A DNA stretch of 64,000 nucleotides from positions 1 through 64,000 of the forward strand of contig JARGPN010000010.1 in the NCBI GenBank assembly GCA_029213045.1, written 5' to 3'. Positions 29,172 to 37,977 of the stretch are shown piece by piece; the stretch's first letter is position 1, and every line of letters begins with the position of its first letter. The notes under the pieces were generated by a model, which worked only from the letters and a program-made list of their open reading frames with translations, made no database searches and had not been told where the DNA came from. The stretch is from Alcanivoracaceae bacterium. GTDB taxonomy: Bacteria; Pseudomonadota; Gammaproteobacteria; Pseudomonadales; Alcanivoracaceae. A program made the translations under genes and the position numbers.

Positions 29172-29208
29172 TCAGAAAATAAATAATTTCCGTTCGATTA
29201 CACTGCCT

Positions 29209-30018
29209 TTAACAACGCCGCCAACGTTCAATCACAAACTCACCGTTCATAGGCGTGCCCACCAGCGAACCAATGCCTTCTTTTGCCTGTGCCTTGGCCC
29301 GCCAGTGATGCGGCGTCATTGTCAGTAAATCACGCAGTTCCTGCTCCGATTCAGGCACCCACTCTAGGCAGAGAGTGTCACTGCTCATTTTCTCAAAACG
29401 CTCATCCAAATATTTCGCGGCGTCAAAACCGCTAAGGCGCACCTCTTCATAAAGCGCTTCGCGCAGCGGCATAAGATGACGTTCGCCAGTGCCCACAACA
29501 AAAATCTCTCCACCAGGTTTCAGCACGCGGGCTAGATCATCGACAAATAAATAGGTAAACATTACGAAGGCGTATTGCATGCTGGCATCAAACAATGGCA
29601 ATCGTGCGCCGCTTGCCACTAACCAGGTTAGCTGCTTATTTCTGCGCGCGGCGGCGTCAATCGCAAATTTCGAAATATCGACGCCAATGCCATTTTCAGA
29701 ACCCAGCTGGCTGGCAATTTGCTCGGTATACCAGCCTTCGCCACAGCCAATATCTACCCACGGTGCGGCGGCAGGCAATTGCTGAATCAAGGCGTCGGCC
29801 AGCGGCTGATAACGACCGCGCTCCAAAAACGCGGTGCGCGATTGCACCATTGCCTTGTCGTCGCCGGGCGAACGCGAGCGCCGATGCTGCGCCAACAGTA
29901 AATTGGTATAGCCACGTTTGGCGCGGTCAAACTGGTGACCACGACTACACATCCAACTATTGTTGGTGAAGGCTAACGGCTCGTCACAGCTTGGGCATTT
30001 CAAGGTAGGCATCGTCAT
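29209..30018 (-). CDS. rlmA: 23S rRNA (guanine-N1)-methyltransferase RlmA
   Basis: Methylates G745 of 23S rRNA using S-adenosylmethionine. From ATG 30018 the protein is 269 residues, the length of E. coli RlmA; the in-frame extension to 30129 is unlikely. The N-terminal zinc finger has CPSCDEP and CSRGHQFD, followed by the family segment RAKRGYTNLLL. The SAM-binding motif is WVDIGCGEGWYTE and motif IV appears as YAFVMFTYLF. It is a single gene facing the amidase gene across a promoter region at 30019-30185. Confidence 0.92.
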   Translation of the reverse strand: MTMPTLKCPSCDEPLAFTNNSWMCSRGHQFDRAKRGYTNLLLAQHRRSRSPGDDKAMVQSRTAFLERGRYQPLADALIQQLPAAAPWVDIGCGEGWYTEQIASQLGSENGIGVDISKFAIDAAARRNKQLTWLVASGARLPLFDASMQYAFVMFTYLFVDDLARVLKPGGEIFVVGTGERHLMPLREALYEEVRLSGFDAAKYLDERFEKMSSDTLCLEWVPESEQELRDLLTMTPHHWRAKAQAKEGIGSLVGTPMNGEFVIERWRRC

Positions 30019-30185
30019 AGGGCGGCATTCTAAACCAAACTCAAGCCAGTGTGAGAAACAGACGCACGAAAAGACATAGTCCAACACCCCTAACGTAGGT
30101 TCTCGTAACACAGCATTGAAAATTGGCACACACCGATTCAGGATCTACGCGATAGTACTAAAAATAATTATTAAGGATGGACGCC

Positions 30186-31673
30186 ATGCATTTTGATGAA
30201 TACCGCCAACACGATGCCACTGGGCTGGCCGCGCTCATTGCCAAAGGTGACGTGACCGCAACAGAGTTGTTGGATATCGCCATAGCGCGTGCAGATGCTG
30301 TCAATCCTAAGTTGAATGGATTAATTATTCCTTTGTACGAACAAGCGCGTCAGCGCGCCAATACGCCTTTGAGTGGACCTCTAGCGGGTGTGCCCTTTTT
30401 AGTGAAAGACTTATTTCAAGAAATAAAAGACGCCCCCCATTACCTCGGCAACAAAGCAGCGAAAGCGCTAAATAATATTTCCACTTTTGATTCAACCATC
30501 GTCCGTCGCTGGAAGTCCGCAGGGCTTGTTCCATTTGGCCGAACCAATACGCCTGAGTTCGGCGCGAAAGGCATCACTGAACCCGAATCATTCGGGGCAA
30601 CCCGAAACCCGTGGAATATTGAGCACACACCGGGCGGGTCGTCCGGCGGTTCTGCGTCGCTCGTGGCAGCCGGCGTTGTGCCGGCCGCAGGCGCGAACGA
30701 CGGCGGCGGCAGCATTCGTATTCCGGCCAGCCATTGTGGGTTATTTGGATTAAAGCCTGGACGCAGTCGCACACCCTGGGGGCCGGAATTTACAGAAGCG
30801 ATGCATGGCATGGCAGTAAACCATGTTGTCACACGTTCAGTGCGCGACAGCGCGCTAATCCTTGACGCCACCCACGGCGACGAGATCGGTAGTCTGTTTC
30901 ATATCACGCCACCGGAAACAAGTTACCAAGCGGCGATAAGCGCCCCGCCGAAAAAATTACGCATTGGTTTTTCTACCCGCTCGCCGATTGGTACCTACGT
31001 TGACCCCGAAGCTATCAAAGCCGTTGAGAAAACGGTCGCGCTTTTAACGTCGTTGGGCCATGAAGTGGAAGAAGCGGAACCGCAGGTGGATCACTTGCAG
31101 ATGTGTATGGATTGGCTGTTGGTGTGGTTTGGGCAATGCGCAGACAACGTCGTTAAAGTAAAAGAATTATCAGGATGCGGTAATTCAGGATTTGAACTCG
31201 ATACATTGGCCATGGCGGCATTTGGTCGAGCCATTTCAGGACAGCGTTACGCCAGAAGCCAAGCGAATTGCCAGCTCAGCATGATCGCCATGGATAATTT
31301 CTTACAGCGCTATGATTTCTGGTTAACGCCTTCCGTGGCCACGCCGCCACAAAAAATCGGCAGCCTCGACACACCAATGTGGCAGCAGATTGGATTAAAA
31401 ATCATGCTGACGCTGCGCATGGAAAAGCTACTCATGATGACCAATATGATTGAGCAAGTTGCGATAGATAGCCTGCAGCATACGCCCTATACGCAATTTG
31501 CCAACGTGACCGGCGTACCGGCAATGTCCGTGCCGCTCCACTGGTGCGACAACGGCTTGCCACTAGGCGTGCAATTTGTCGGCGGCCACGGAGACGAAGG
31601 AAAACTGTTGTCGCTTGCTGCCCAACTTGAAGAAAGCACACCTTGGTTTCATCGGGTTCCACCTGAGCTTTAA
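30186..31673 (+). CDS. Amidase-signature hydrolase, NylA-like
   Basis: 495 residues from ATG 30186, preferred over 30177 because AAGGA lies at correct spacing and the start then aligns with the fragment at 15415. The Ser-Ser-Lys triad regions are visible: Lys in VPFLVKDLFQ, and the Gly/Ser-rich signature PGGSSGGSASLVAAGVVPAA followed by GGGSIRIPASHCGLFGLKP. The TPWGPE segment and length resemble 6-aminohexanoate-cyclic-dimer hydrolases, so linear or cyclic amides are possible substrates. It is a single-gene unit. Confidence 0.88.
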   Translation: MHFDEYRQHDATGLAALIAKGDVTATELLDIAIARADAVNPKLNGLIIPLYEQARQRANTPLSGPLAGVPFLVKDLFQEIKDAPHYLGNKAAKALNNISTFDSTIVRRWKSAGLVPFGRTNTPEFGAKGITEPESFGATRNPWNIEHTPGGSSGGSASLVAAGVVPAAGANDGGGSIRIPASHCGLFGLKPGRSRTPWGPEFTEAMHGMAVNHVVTRSVRDSALILDATHGDEIGSLFHITPPETSYQAAISAPPKKLRIGFSTRSPIGTYVDPEAIKAVEKTVALLTSLGHEVEEAEPQVDHLQMCMDWLLVWFGQCADNVVKVKELSGCGNSGFELDTLAMAAFGRAISGQRYARSQANCQLSMIAMDNFLQRYDFWLTPSVATPPQKIGSLDTPMWQQIGLKIMLTLRMEKLLMMTNMIEQVAIDSLQHTPYTQFANVTGVPAMSVPLHWCDNGLPLGVQFVGGHGDEGKLLSLAAQLEESTPWFHRVPPEL

Positions 31674-31800
31674 ATTAGAGTCATGTGCGGCGCCGAGGAT
31701 ACGTGTCTCGCAACAATGCAGCCGATTGTGCGGGCACCTAAAAGCAGCGTGCCACAAGAGCAGCTCACCGAAAACGCGGGAAATTAAAACTTAAACAGCC

Positions 31801-31826
31801 GCCGAAGGCGCGCCCGCGCCTTCGGC
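31801..31826. terminator. Perfect GC-rich palindrome downstream of the amidase gene
   Basis: GCCGAAGGCGCG and CGCGCCTTCGGC are perfectly complementary around two bases. There is no T-run, so it may be a processing or protection hairpin rather than a terminator. Confidence 0.5.
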
Positions 31827-31884
31827 CTCCGCAAACAAAAGACAATAACGCTATACTAATACGCCCAACGTTATCGGATATCCA

Positions 31885-32394
31885 ATGGACTCGCCTGCCA
31901 TCCGCTATTTGTCTGGATACTCTCAAGACTTGCAAGACAAGGCCCAACGACTGCTCGCGGAAAACCAACTGGGTGAGATACTGCAACGACGCTACCCTGA
32001 TGCACATGGGCTGACGTCAGCGAACGCGCTTTATGACTACACCATCACGCTGAAGAACAAATACTTGCGTTCATCGCCGCCGGTCAACAAAGTCATATAC
32101 GATGATAAGATTCATGTCGTGCATAACGCCTTGGGTCTGCATACCGCCATTTCGCGTCCCCACGGCGGCAAGCTCCGCGCAAAAAAAGAAATTCGCATTT
32201 CGGCCATGTTCCGAGCAACGCCAGAACCGTTCTTACGGATGATTGTTGTGCACGAGCTGGCACATTTACGCGAGAAGGATCACAACAAAGCGTTCTATAA
32301 CCTGTGCCAACATATGACCCCAGACTACCACCAGCTTGAACTCGATGTTCGCCTCTACCTCAGTCACCGCGACCTCTACGGCGACCTCTGGTAG
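31885..32394 (+). CDS. YgjP/WLM-like zinc metalloprotease
   Basis: 169 residues, cytoplasmic. The zincin motif HELAH lies at 123-127 in VVHELAHLREKDHNKAFY, with H133 as the likely third ligand and a following CQHMTPDY block typical of the YgjP (DUF45-type) family. The N-terminal half is helical and supplies no known catalytic group. A small TIGR02647-like gene follows after 105 bases. Confidence 0.82.
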   Translation: MDSPAIRYLSGYSQDLQDKAQRLLAENQLGEILQRRYPDAHGLTSANALYDYTITLKNKYLRSSPPVNKVIYDDKIHVVHNALGLHTAISRPHGGKLRAKKEIRISAMFRATPEPFLRMIVVHELAHLREKDHNKAFYNLCQHMTPDYHQLELDVRLYLSHRDLYGDLW

Positions 32395-32499
32395 CGACCT
32401 CACTTCACGTAACGGGCGGTTCACGGGCAAATCATTTTGCTCTATTCCCAGCGCACACCTTGGCCTACACTGGAGTAATAATCACAACAAGGATTGCCC

Positions 32500-32733
32500 A
32501 TGCCATTTACTGCTGACATCACCGATGAATTAAATATTCTTGCTCGTTTTAATTTAGAAACCACACAGGAAGGCCTAAAGATTCATTCGTCGGCAGAGCC
32601 CGCCGTTATTGCCGCAGCGCAACGACTTTTCGACAAGGGGCTAACATCACTGCCAGACGGCGGCTACTTAACAGAATTGGGCCGCAAGGCGTCAGTACAC
32701 GCGCAAGATTTAATATCGATTATGAAAAGTTAA
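32500..32733 (+). CDS. Small conserved protein of TIGR02647 type
   Basis: 77 residues from ATG 32500 (AAGGA upstream); the earlier TTG at 32494 is less likely. MPFTADITDELNILARFNLE and AAQRLFDKGLTSLPDGGYLT match the family pattern I know from Pseudomonas. It is helical and soluble, with no known function. Confidence 0.75.
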   Translation: MPFTADITDELNILARFNLETTQEGLKIHSSAEPAVIAAAQRLFDKGLTSLPDGGYLTELGRKASVHAQDLISIMKS

Positions 32734-32761
32734 CAGATACGTTGAGTCCGTTTGCCCAGTT

Positions 32762-33436
32762 CTAAAACGGGCAAACACACTCAGCAGTCATGCGTTTGCC
32801 CGTCACAGGATGATCAAAATCGAGTGTCGCGGCATGCAACAGCAAACGCGGCGCCATGGCATGGGTTTGCTCTGAGCCATATAAATCACAGCCTAATATG
32901 GGATGCCCCATCTCACGACTGTGTATACGCAGCTGGTGTGTGCGGCCGGTCTCTGGCGTATAGATAACGCGGGTGCGACGCGGATGGTTCATTCGCTCTA
33001 CCACGCTGTACCGGCTTTTTGATGTTTTACCGGTTTGCGCGCAAATTTTCTGTAGTGGAAAATTCGGCGGATCTTTGGCAATAGGCGCTTCGACAACGCC
33101 TTGCTCATTGTTCACATGTCCGCTCAATATCGCGACATACGTTTTCATCACCGTGCGCTGTTGAAACTGCCGCGCAAGATGTGCGTTAACGGCTTTATTC
33201 AACGCCACGACCATCAGCCCCGACGTACCAAAATCCAAACGATGCACCATTAACGCATCGGGGTATATCTGAACAAGTCGATAGTGCACCGAATCTTTAT
33301 TGAGGGAATTTTTCCCGGAAAGGCTGAGCAATCCGCTCGGTTTATTAATGAGTAGCAAATGCTCGTCTTCAAAAAGTATGCGTATTTGGTCGTGACAAAC
33401 AGGCGCTACAAATGTATCGATTATGTCGTTTGCCAT
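32762..33436 (-). CDS. rluA: RluA-type pseudouridine synthase
   Basis: Isomerises uridine in 23S rRNA (position 746) and tRNA (position 32) in the E. coli orthologue. 224 residues from ATG 33436; a TTG at 33463 is an alternative. The catalytic HRLDFGTSGL has Asp in HRLD at 65-68. The C-terminal motifs RTHQLRIHSREMGHPILG and MAPRLLLHAATLDFDHP are nearly as in RluA. There is no S4 domain, consistent with RluA rather than RluC/D. Confidence 0.88.
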   Translation of the reverse strand: MANDIIDTFVAPVCHDQIRILFEDEHLLLINKPSGLLSLSGKNSLNKDSVHYRLVQIYPDALMVHRLDFGTSGLMVVALNKAVNAHLARQFQQRTVMKTYVAILSGHVNNEQGVVEAPIAKDPPNFPLQKICAQTGKTSKSRYSVVERMNHPRRTRVIYTPETGRTHQLRIHSREMGHPILGCDLYGSEQTHAMAPRLLLHAATLDFDHPVTGKRMTAECVCPF

Positions 33437-33620
33437 CACCGTACTCACCGCTTTCTGATTCAATGCGCATATCTACTACTAGAATCCGCCAATTTACAAT
33501 GCCAGAGCGCCGAGACTAACACGCTATTTTCTCACAACCACAAAATCGACCTACCGAGAAATTCAAGGTACCCTATTTCCCCTATTTCCCTTATTTCCGC
33601 ATCGATCAAGTAGATACCTC

Positions 33621-34094
33621 GTGAACAGAATAGCGCTCTTTGCCGATGTGCAAAACATCTACTACACCACCCGCCAAGCCTTTGGCCGACAGTTCAACTA
33701 TCGCGCACTGTGGCGCGCAATTGCCGCACAGGGTGACATTACCAGCGCCACGGCGTACGCGACGTCGCGCGGTGACGACCAGCAAATTAAATTCCAGGAT
33801 GCGTTAAAGCACATCGGCTTTGACGTGAAGTTGAAGCCCTATATTCAGCGCGCGGATGGCTCCAGCAAAGGAGATTGGGATGTAGGCATTGCGGTAGACA
33901 TTATGACCGCCGCGCCCGAAGTGGATACGATCATTCTACTTTCCGGCGACGGGGATTTTGATGTGTTGCTACACAGAGTGCGCCAAGTGTATGGCGTGTC
34001 GGCTGAAGTATATGGGGTGCCGAGTCTGACGGCGAAATCGCTGATGGATTCAGCGTCAACATTCCACCCCATTGATGAACGGCTGCTTCTCTAG
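33621..34094 (+). CDS. NYN-domain (LabA/DUF88) PIN-like nuclease
   Basis: 157 residues from GTG 33621. Conserved acidic residues of the NYN/PIN fold appear as ALFADVQNIYY (D8), KGDWDVGIAVDIM and LLSGDGDFDVLL. NYN proteins are metal-dependent RNA-processing nucleases by family inference. It is a single gene, facing the DUF2058 gene. Confidence 0.85.
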   Translation: MNRIALFADVQNIYYTTRQAFGRQFNYRALWRAIAAQGDITSATAYATSRGDDQQIKFQDALKHIGFDVKLKPYIQRADGSSKGDWDVGIAVDIMTAAPEVDTIILLSGDGDFDVLLHRVRQVYGVSAEVYGVPSLTAKSLMDSASTFHPIDERLLL

Positions 34095-34123
34095 TTGCAG
34101 AAGCGGCATTTAGTTCGCCGCGC

Positions 34124-34669
34124 TTACCACATTAAATCATCAGGAATTTTATAAGCGGCATACGGATCGTCTTCGTCGTCCTCATCCACCACATGAGTGT
34201 TCAACGTGATCACCAAGCGCTCATCGCGTTGCGCAATTTTCTCTGCCACCGCGCGCGGCACAATATAGTAATCAGGCTCGCCTTCAGCGCTGGCCTTCAC
34301 GATAGCCAATACCCCTTTGATAAGCTGCGCTTGCGCGCGGGCATTCACATAGCGCTTCTTAATCTGCTTTCCGTCGGTGTACTGGTAAGCGATATCACCG
34401 TCTGCGTCCGACACTTGATTCGTTTTCACCAACTGCACGATCTGTGCGGCCACAGCCTTCTGCTGGGCGATTTCGTTTTTCTTCTGATTCAGCGCTTTGT
34501 CACGGTCGGCTTTTTCTTGCTGGGCCTGTTGAGCGAGACGCTTAGCCTCTTCGCCCTCAGTCGTCGAAACGCCGCGCTGAATATTGTTCTGAGCGCGTCG
34601 CAACGCTTTGGTTTTGTTCTTCTTGATTAAGCCTGCGCTGAGCAGTTGCTCTTGAAGGGACTTCGCCAT
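34124..34669 (-). CDS. DUF2058 family protein (YaiL-like)
   Basis: 181 residues. The N terminus SLQEQLLSAGLIKKNKTKAL is the family hallmark, followed by a long charged coiled coil (about 35-75, QAQQEKADRDKALNQKKNEI) and a folded C-terminal part ending in DEDDPYAAYKIPDDLMW. It is cytoplasmic, with a possible nucleoid/ribosome-associated role; the function is not established. Confidence 0.85.
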   Translation of the reverse strand: MAKSLQEQLLSAGLIKKNKTKALRRAQNNIQRGVSTTEGEEAKRLAQQAQQEKADRDKALNQKKNEIAQQKAVAAQIVQLVKTNQVSDADGDIAYQYTDGKQIKKRYVNARAQAQLIKGVLAIVKASAEGEPDYYIVPRAVAEKIAQRDERLVITLNTHVVDEDDEDDPYAAYKIPDDLMW

Positions 34670-34764
34670 GATTGCTTCTCACAATGCGTCAATGCATGTC
34701 TGATAAGGTTTCATAAATTATGCCCGATTGTGGGCCGTGACAGTATCCCCGTCAGCGAATCAAC

Positions 34765-35496
34765 TCAATGACCAACTTCCGTCTGTGTCAGAGCTCGAAA
34801 CTGGCCTGGGGCCAAGGATGCATCTAGGGTAATGGCACCAACACCCGTGCGGTGAATAGTTAGCACTTCATTTTGAAAGCGACCGAACATTCGTTTTATT
34901 TGGTGATAGCGCCCTTCCTGCAGTATCACTTCTACTTTTCTGTCCCCAAGCACAATCAGTTCGGCGGGCAAGGTGGTGATATTTTCAAACGGGAAATACA
35001 TGCCCCCGGCAAACGCATCGACCATTTCAGTTGTCACCTTGTCCGCCAGTGTGACGGTATAACGCTTTCGGATTTTACTCTCTGGTGCGCTCAAATTACG
35101 CGACCAGCGACCGTCGTTGGTGATCAGCATTAATCCAGTGGAATTAAAATCAAGCCGCCCGACTAGGTGTAAATCAGCTAGGTGTAAATCAGCTAGGTGC
35201 ACATCGAGTGAAGCGCATTCTCGCAGCAGATCAATAACCGTGACGTGTTGATTGTCTTTCGTGGCGCTGACTACGCCCATCGGCTTATTCAACATCAAAT
35301 AATGCGGTGTCCGCGCCTGCAGCACACGGCCTTCGCATTCGATCAGTGAGAACTGATGCACAATAGTGCGCGCATCCAACTCAACGTGACCATCAACGAG
35401 CACACACCCTCGGGCTAGCAGCGGCTTCACCGCCTTGGCGCTGATGCCCAACGCGGCACTCAGAAATTTGTCTAATCTCGCTTGCTTAGAGGCCAT
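34765..35496 (-). CDS. rsuA: RsuA-family 16S rRNA pseudouridine synthase
   Basis: 243 residues. An N-terminal S4 RNA-binding domain (RLDKFLSAALGISAKAVKPL) is followed by the catalytic GRLDFNSTGL at 113-122 (Asp in GRLD) and C-terminal EGRYHQIKRMFGRF and GAITLDASLAPGQFRALT, all as in RsuA. Just before the catalytic motif a 15-bp unit is present three times (35164-35208), giving HLADLHLADLHLVGRLD, probably a slippage insertion of 5-10 residues in a surface loop. Confidence 0.88.
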   Translation of the reverse strand: MASKQARLDKFLSAALGISAKAVKPLLARGCVLVDGHVELDARTIVHQFSLIECEGRVLQARTPHYLMLNKPMGVVSATKDNQHVTVIDLLRECASLDVHLADLHLADLHLVGRLDFNSTGLMLITNDGRWSRNLSAPESKIRKRYTVTLADKVTTEMVDAFAGGMYFPFENITTLPAELIVLGDRKVEVILQEGRYHQIKRMFGRFQNEVLTIHRTGVGAITLDASLAPGQFRALTQTEVGH

Positions 35497-35628
35497 AAGG
35501 CGCGGTCTTCACTACTCAATATTTTCATTTAAATCGCGTATGCTCTGGAGCACGAGTAAGGGCACGCCCCCGAGGCTGACCAATCATACCAAAAACAATA
35601 CGGACAGATTTCACTCAAGGAACATAAA

Positions 35629-37743
35629 ATGCCATCTCTCTTATTACGACTTGTCTTGCGAATTGTGTTGCGACCTGTCTTGAAAATTGTCGCCGTCGGC
35701 ACACTGGCGCTGTCACTCGCCGCGTGCGATAACGCTGCCGACAATCCATCCGCGAATATTCAGCCCACGGAAAAAACGCCCAGCGCAGCGCTAGGTGAAT
35801 GGGGCATTGAAACGCAATACATTGCCACCGACATCACTCCTGGCGACGACTTCTACCGTTATGTGAATAAAGGCTGGCTCGATACAGCGGAAATCCCAAC
35901 CGGCCTGCCCCGTACCGGCGCCTTTATTGAGCTGGCGTTGCGCACTGAAGATCAACTGGCAAACATTATCGCCGACGTGACAAAAGGGACATTCGAGAAA
36001 GGCACGTCAGAGCAGAAAATCGCAGACCTCTATTTAAGCTACATCAATATGGAGCAACGCAATGCGCTCGGCATGAGCATGCTGGAAGCAGACCTCACCG
36101 CCACGCTGGCCAGTGAATCAAAAGACGATATCGCGCGGCGCATGGGTATGATTGGCTATTCGTCCATTGTCGATGCGGGCGTACTGCGCGACCCCGAGAA
36201 TCCTGAGCGCTATACCTTAATGATTGGGCAAAGCGGATTAGGCATGCCCGGGCGCGGCTACTATCTTATTCAAGAAGCGCCATACGGTGAGTTCCGCACT
36301 GCCTACCGAGATTATATTGAAAATGTTTTAACACGCGCCAAGGTGCCGAACCCGAGCGAGAAAGCCGACGCCATCATGGCCTTTGAGCTGGCGCTCGCCG
36401 CGATCCATTGGCCGCCAGAAAAAACGCGCAAGCCTCTGCTCAACAACCATCGTATGACAATGCAAGAACTTACCGCGTACGCTCCCGGCTTTAACTGGAA
36501 AGAATTCTTTACCGCTGCAGGCTTCGACAACACCGACTCCTTAGTGGTCGCTTCAGATGAAGCCATCAAAGCAAGCGCAGCACTATTCGCCGAAACACCG
36601 TTGGAAACATTGCGCGCCTACACCGCTTTTCACTTCTTGAATAACGCGGCGCCCTATCTCTCCGCAGACTGGTACGACGCACATTTTGACGTATTCTCTC
36701 GGAAACTTTCCGGAATCAAAGAACCTCGTCCATTAGAAACACGCGCACTCAACCTACTCAACACAGTGCTCGGTGAACAACTCGGCAAGCTGTACGTAGA
36801 ACGTTACTTCCCTGAGTCGGCCAAAAAGCAAATGGTCGAGCTGGTCGATTTCCTTCGGCTGTCATTTCATCAACGCTTAGAACAAGTTGAATGGATGGAC
36901 GATGAAACCCGCGACGCGGCATTTGAGAAACTCGATAGCTTTACTACCAAGATTGGCTATCCAGATAAGTGGCAAGATTTTAGCGACATCCACATCAGCA
37001 AAGATAATTTAGTGGGTAATCTCTACAGCGTAATGACGTGGCAGCAACAGGACGCCGTTGCAAAATTGAATGAGCCCGCCAGAGATTGGGAGTGGAGTAT
37101 GTCGCCGCAAACGGTCAACGCCTATTACTCTCCCACAAGCAATGAAATTGTGTTCCCCGCTGCAATTTTGCAGCCTCCTTTCTTTGACGAAAACGCAGAT
37201 CCCGCCGTGAACTTCGGCGCTATTGGCATGGTCATTGGACATGAACTCAGCCACGGCTTTGACGATCAAGGCAGTCGATATGACAGTACCGGTACGCTGA
37301 GAAACTGGTGGACACCGACAGCGCGCGCGCAGTTTGATCAGCGTTCCGATCAATTAGTCGCGCAATTTAATGAGTATGAACCGTTAGAAGGCCTGCACGT
37401 AAACGGCAAGCTCACACTCGGCGAAAATATCGGGGATCTAGGTGGCACCGCGGTTTCCTATAATGCCTACCAGAACTACGCCGCCAAGCATTATCCGAAT
37501 GGTGTACCAGTGATTGATGGCTTCAGCGGTAACCAACGATTCTTTATGAGCTTTGCGCAGCTCTGGCGGACACTGACGACACCGAGCCGCGTACGCCAAG
37601 AGGTACTGACTAATCCGCACAGCCCAGGTGAATATCGCGTTAACGGAATTCTGAAAAACTTTACGCCTTGGTATGACGCATTTGACGTTCAAGCAGACAA
37701 TGCGCTGTACCTCAAACCGGAAGAACGCATTCGCATTTGGTAA
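35629..37743 (+). CDS. M13-family zinc metallopeptidase lipoprotein (PepO/neprilysin-like)
   Basis: A 704-residue oligopeptidase. A lipoprotein signal ends in LALSLAAC, giving a lipid-anchored Cys, so it faces the periplasm or outer membrane. The M13 active site is clear: HELSHGFDDQG with HELSH at 538-542, the upstream substrate-binding NAYYSPTSNEIVFPAAIL, and the third zinc ligand Glu in GENIGDLGG. The terminus EERIRIW is typical of M13. AAGGAAC precedes the ATG. Confidence 0.93.
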   Translation: MPSLLLRLVLRIVLRPVLKIVAVGTLALSLAACDNAADNPSANIQPTEKTPSAALGEWGIETQYIATDITPGDDFYRYVNKGWLDTAEIPTGLPRTGAFIELALRTEDQLANIIADVTKGTFEKGTSEQKIADLYLSYINMEQRNALGMSMLEADLTATLASESKDDIARRMGMIGYSSIVDAGVLRDPENPERYTLMIGQSGLGMPGRGYYLIQEAPYGEFRTAYRDYIENVLTRAKVPNPSEKADAIMAFELALAAIHWPPEKTRKPLLNNHRMTMQELTAYAPGFNWKEFFTAAGFDNTDSLVVASDEAIKASAALFAETPLETLRAYTAFHFLNNAAPYLSADWYDAHFDVFSRKLSGIKEPRPLETRALNLLNTVLGEQLGKLYVERYFPESAKKQMVELVDFLRLSFHQRLEQVEWMDDETRDAAFEKLDSFTTKIGYPDKWQDFSDIHISKDNLVGNLYSVMTWQQQDAVAKLNEPARDWEWSMSPQTVNAYYSPTSNEIVFPAAILQPPFFDENADPAVNFGAIGMVIGHELSHGFDDQGSRYDSTGTLRNWWTPTARAQFDQRSDQLVAQFNEYEPLEGLHVNGKLTLGENIGDLGGTAVSYNAYQNYAAKHYPNGVPVIDGFSGNQRFFMSFAQLWRTLTTPSRVRQEVLTNPHSPGEYRVNGILKNFTPWYDAFDVQADNALYLKPEERIRIW

Positions 37744-37771
37744 GCATTCGGTGGTTGTACAATCCAGCCCC

Positions 37772-37795
37772 TGTGGGAGCTTGCTTGCAAGCGAT
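37772..37795 (+). repeat. Isolated REP element after the M13 gene
   Basis: GTGGGA head with GCTTGC/GCAAGC arms and a variant TT loop. It is the only recognisable content of the gap between 37743 and 37978. Confidence 0.9.
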
Positions 37796-37977
37796 GCTGC
37801 TTAGCCCTGATGTCTCGATAGCAGTTTGGCACACAGAGAGAAGTAATGATGGAATGAAAAAAGCCCAAGCACCTCTGACTACAAAGTTTTCATCTCAAAA
37901 TCATTGTCATCATTTGGCTCAGGCTTTTTCATTTATTCCTAACTGTGAGGTAACAACGCCACTAAGCGCCGTTTTTT

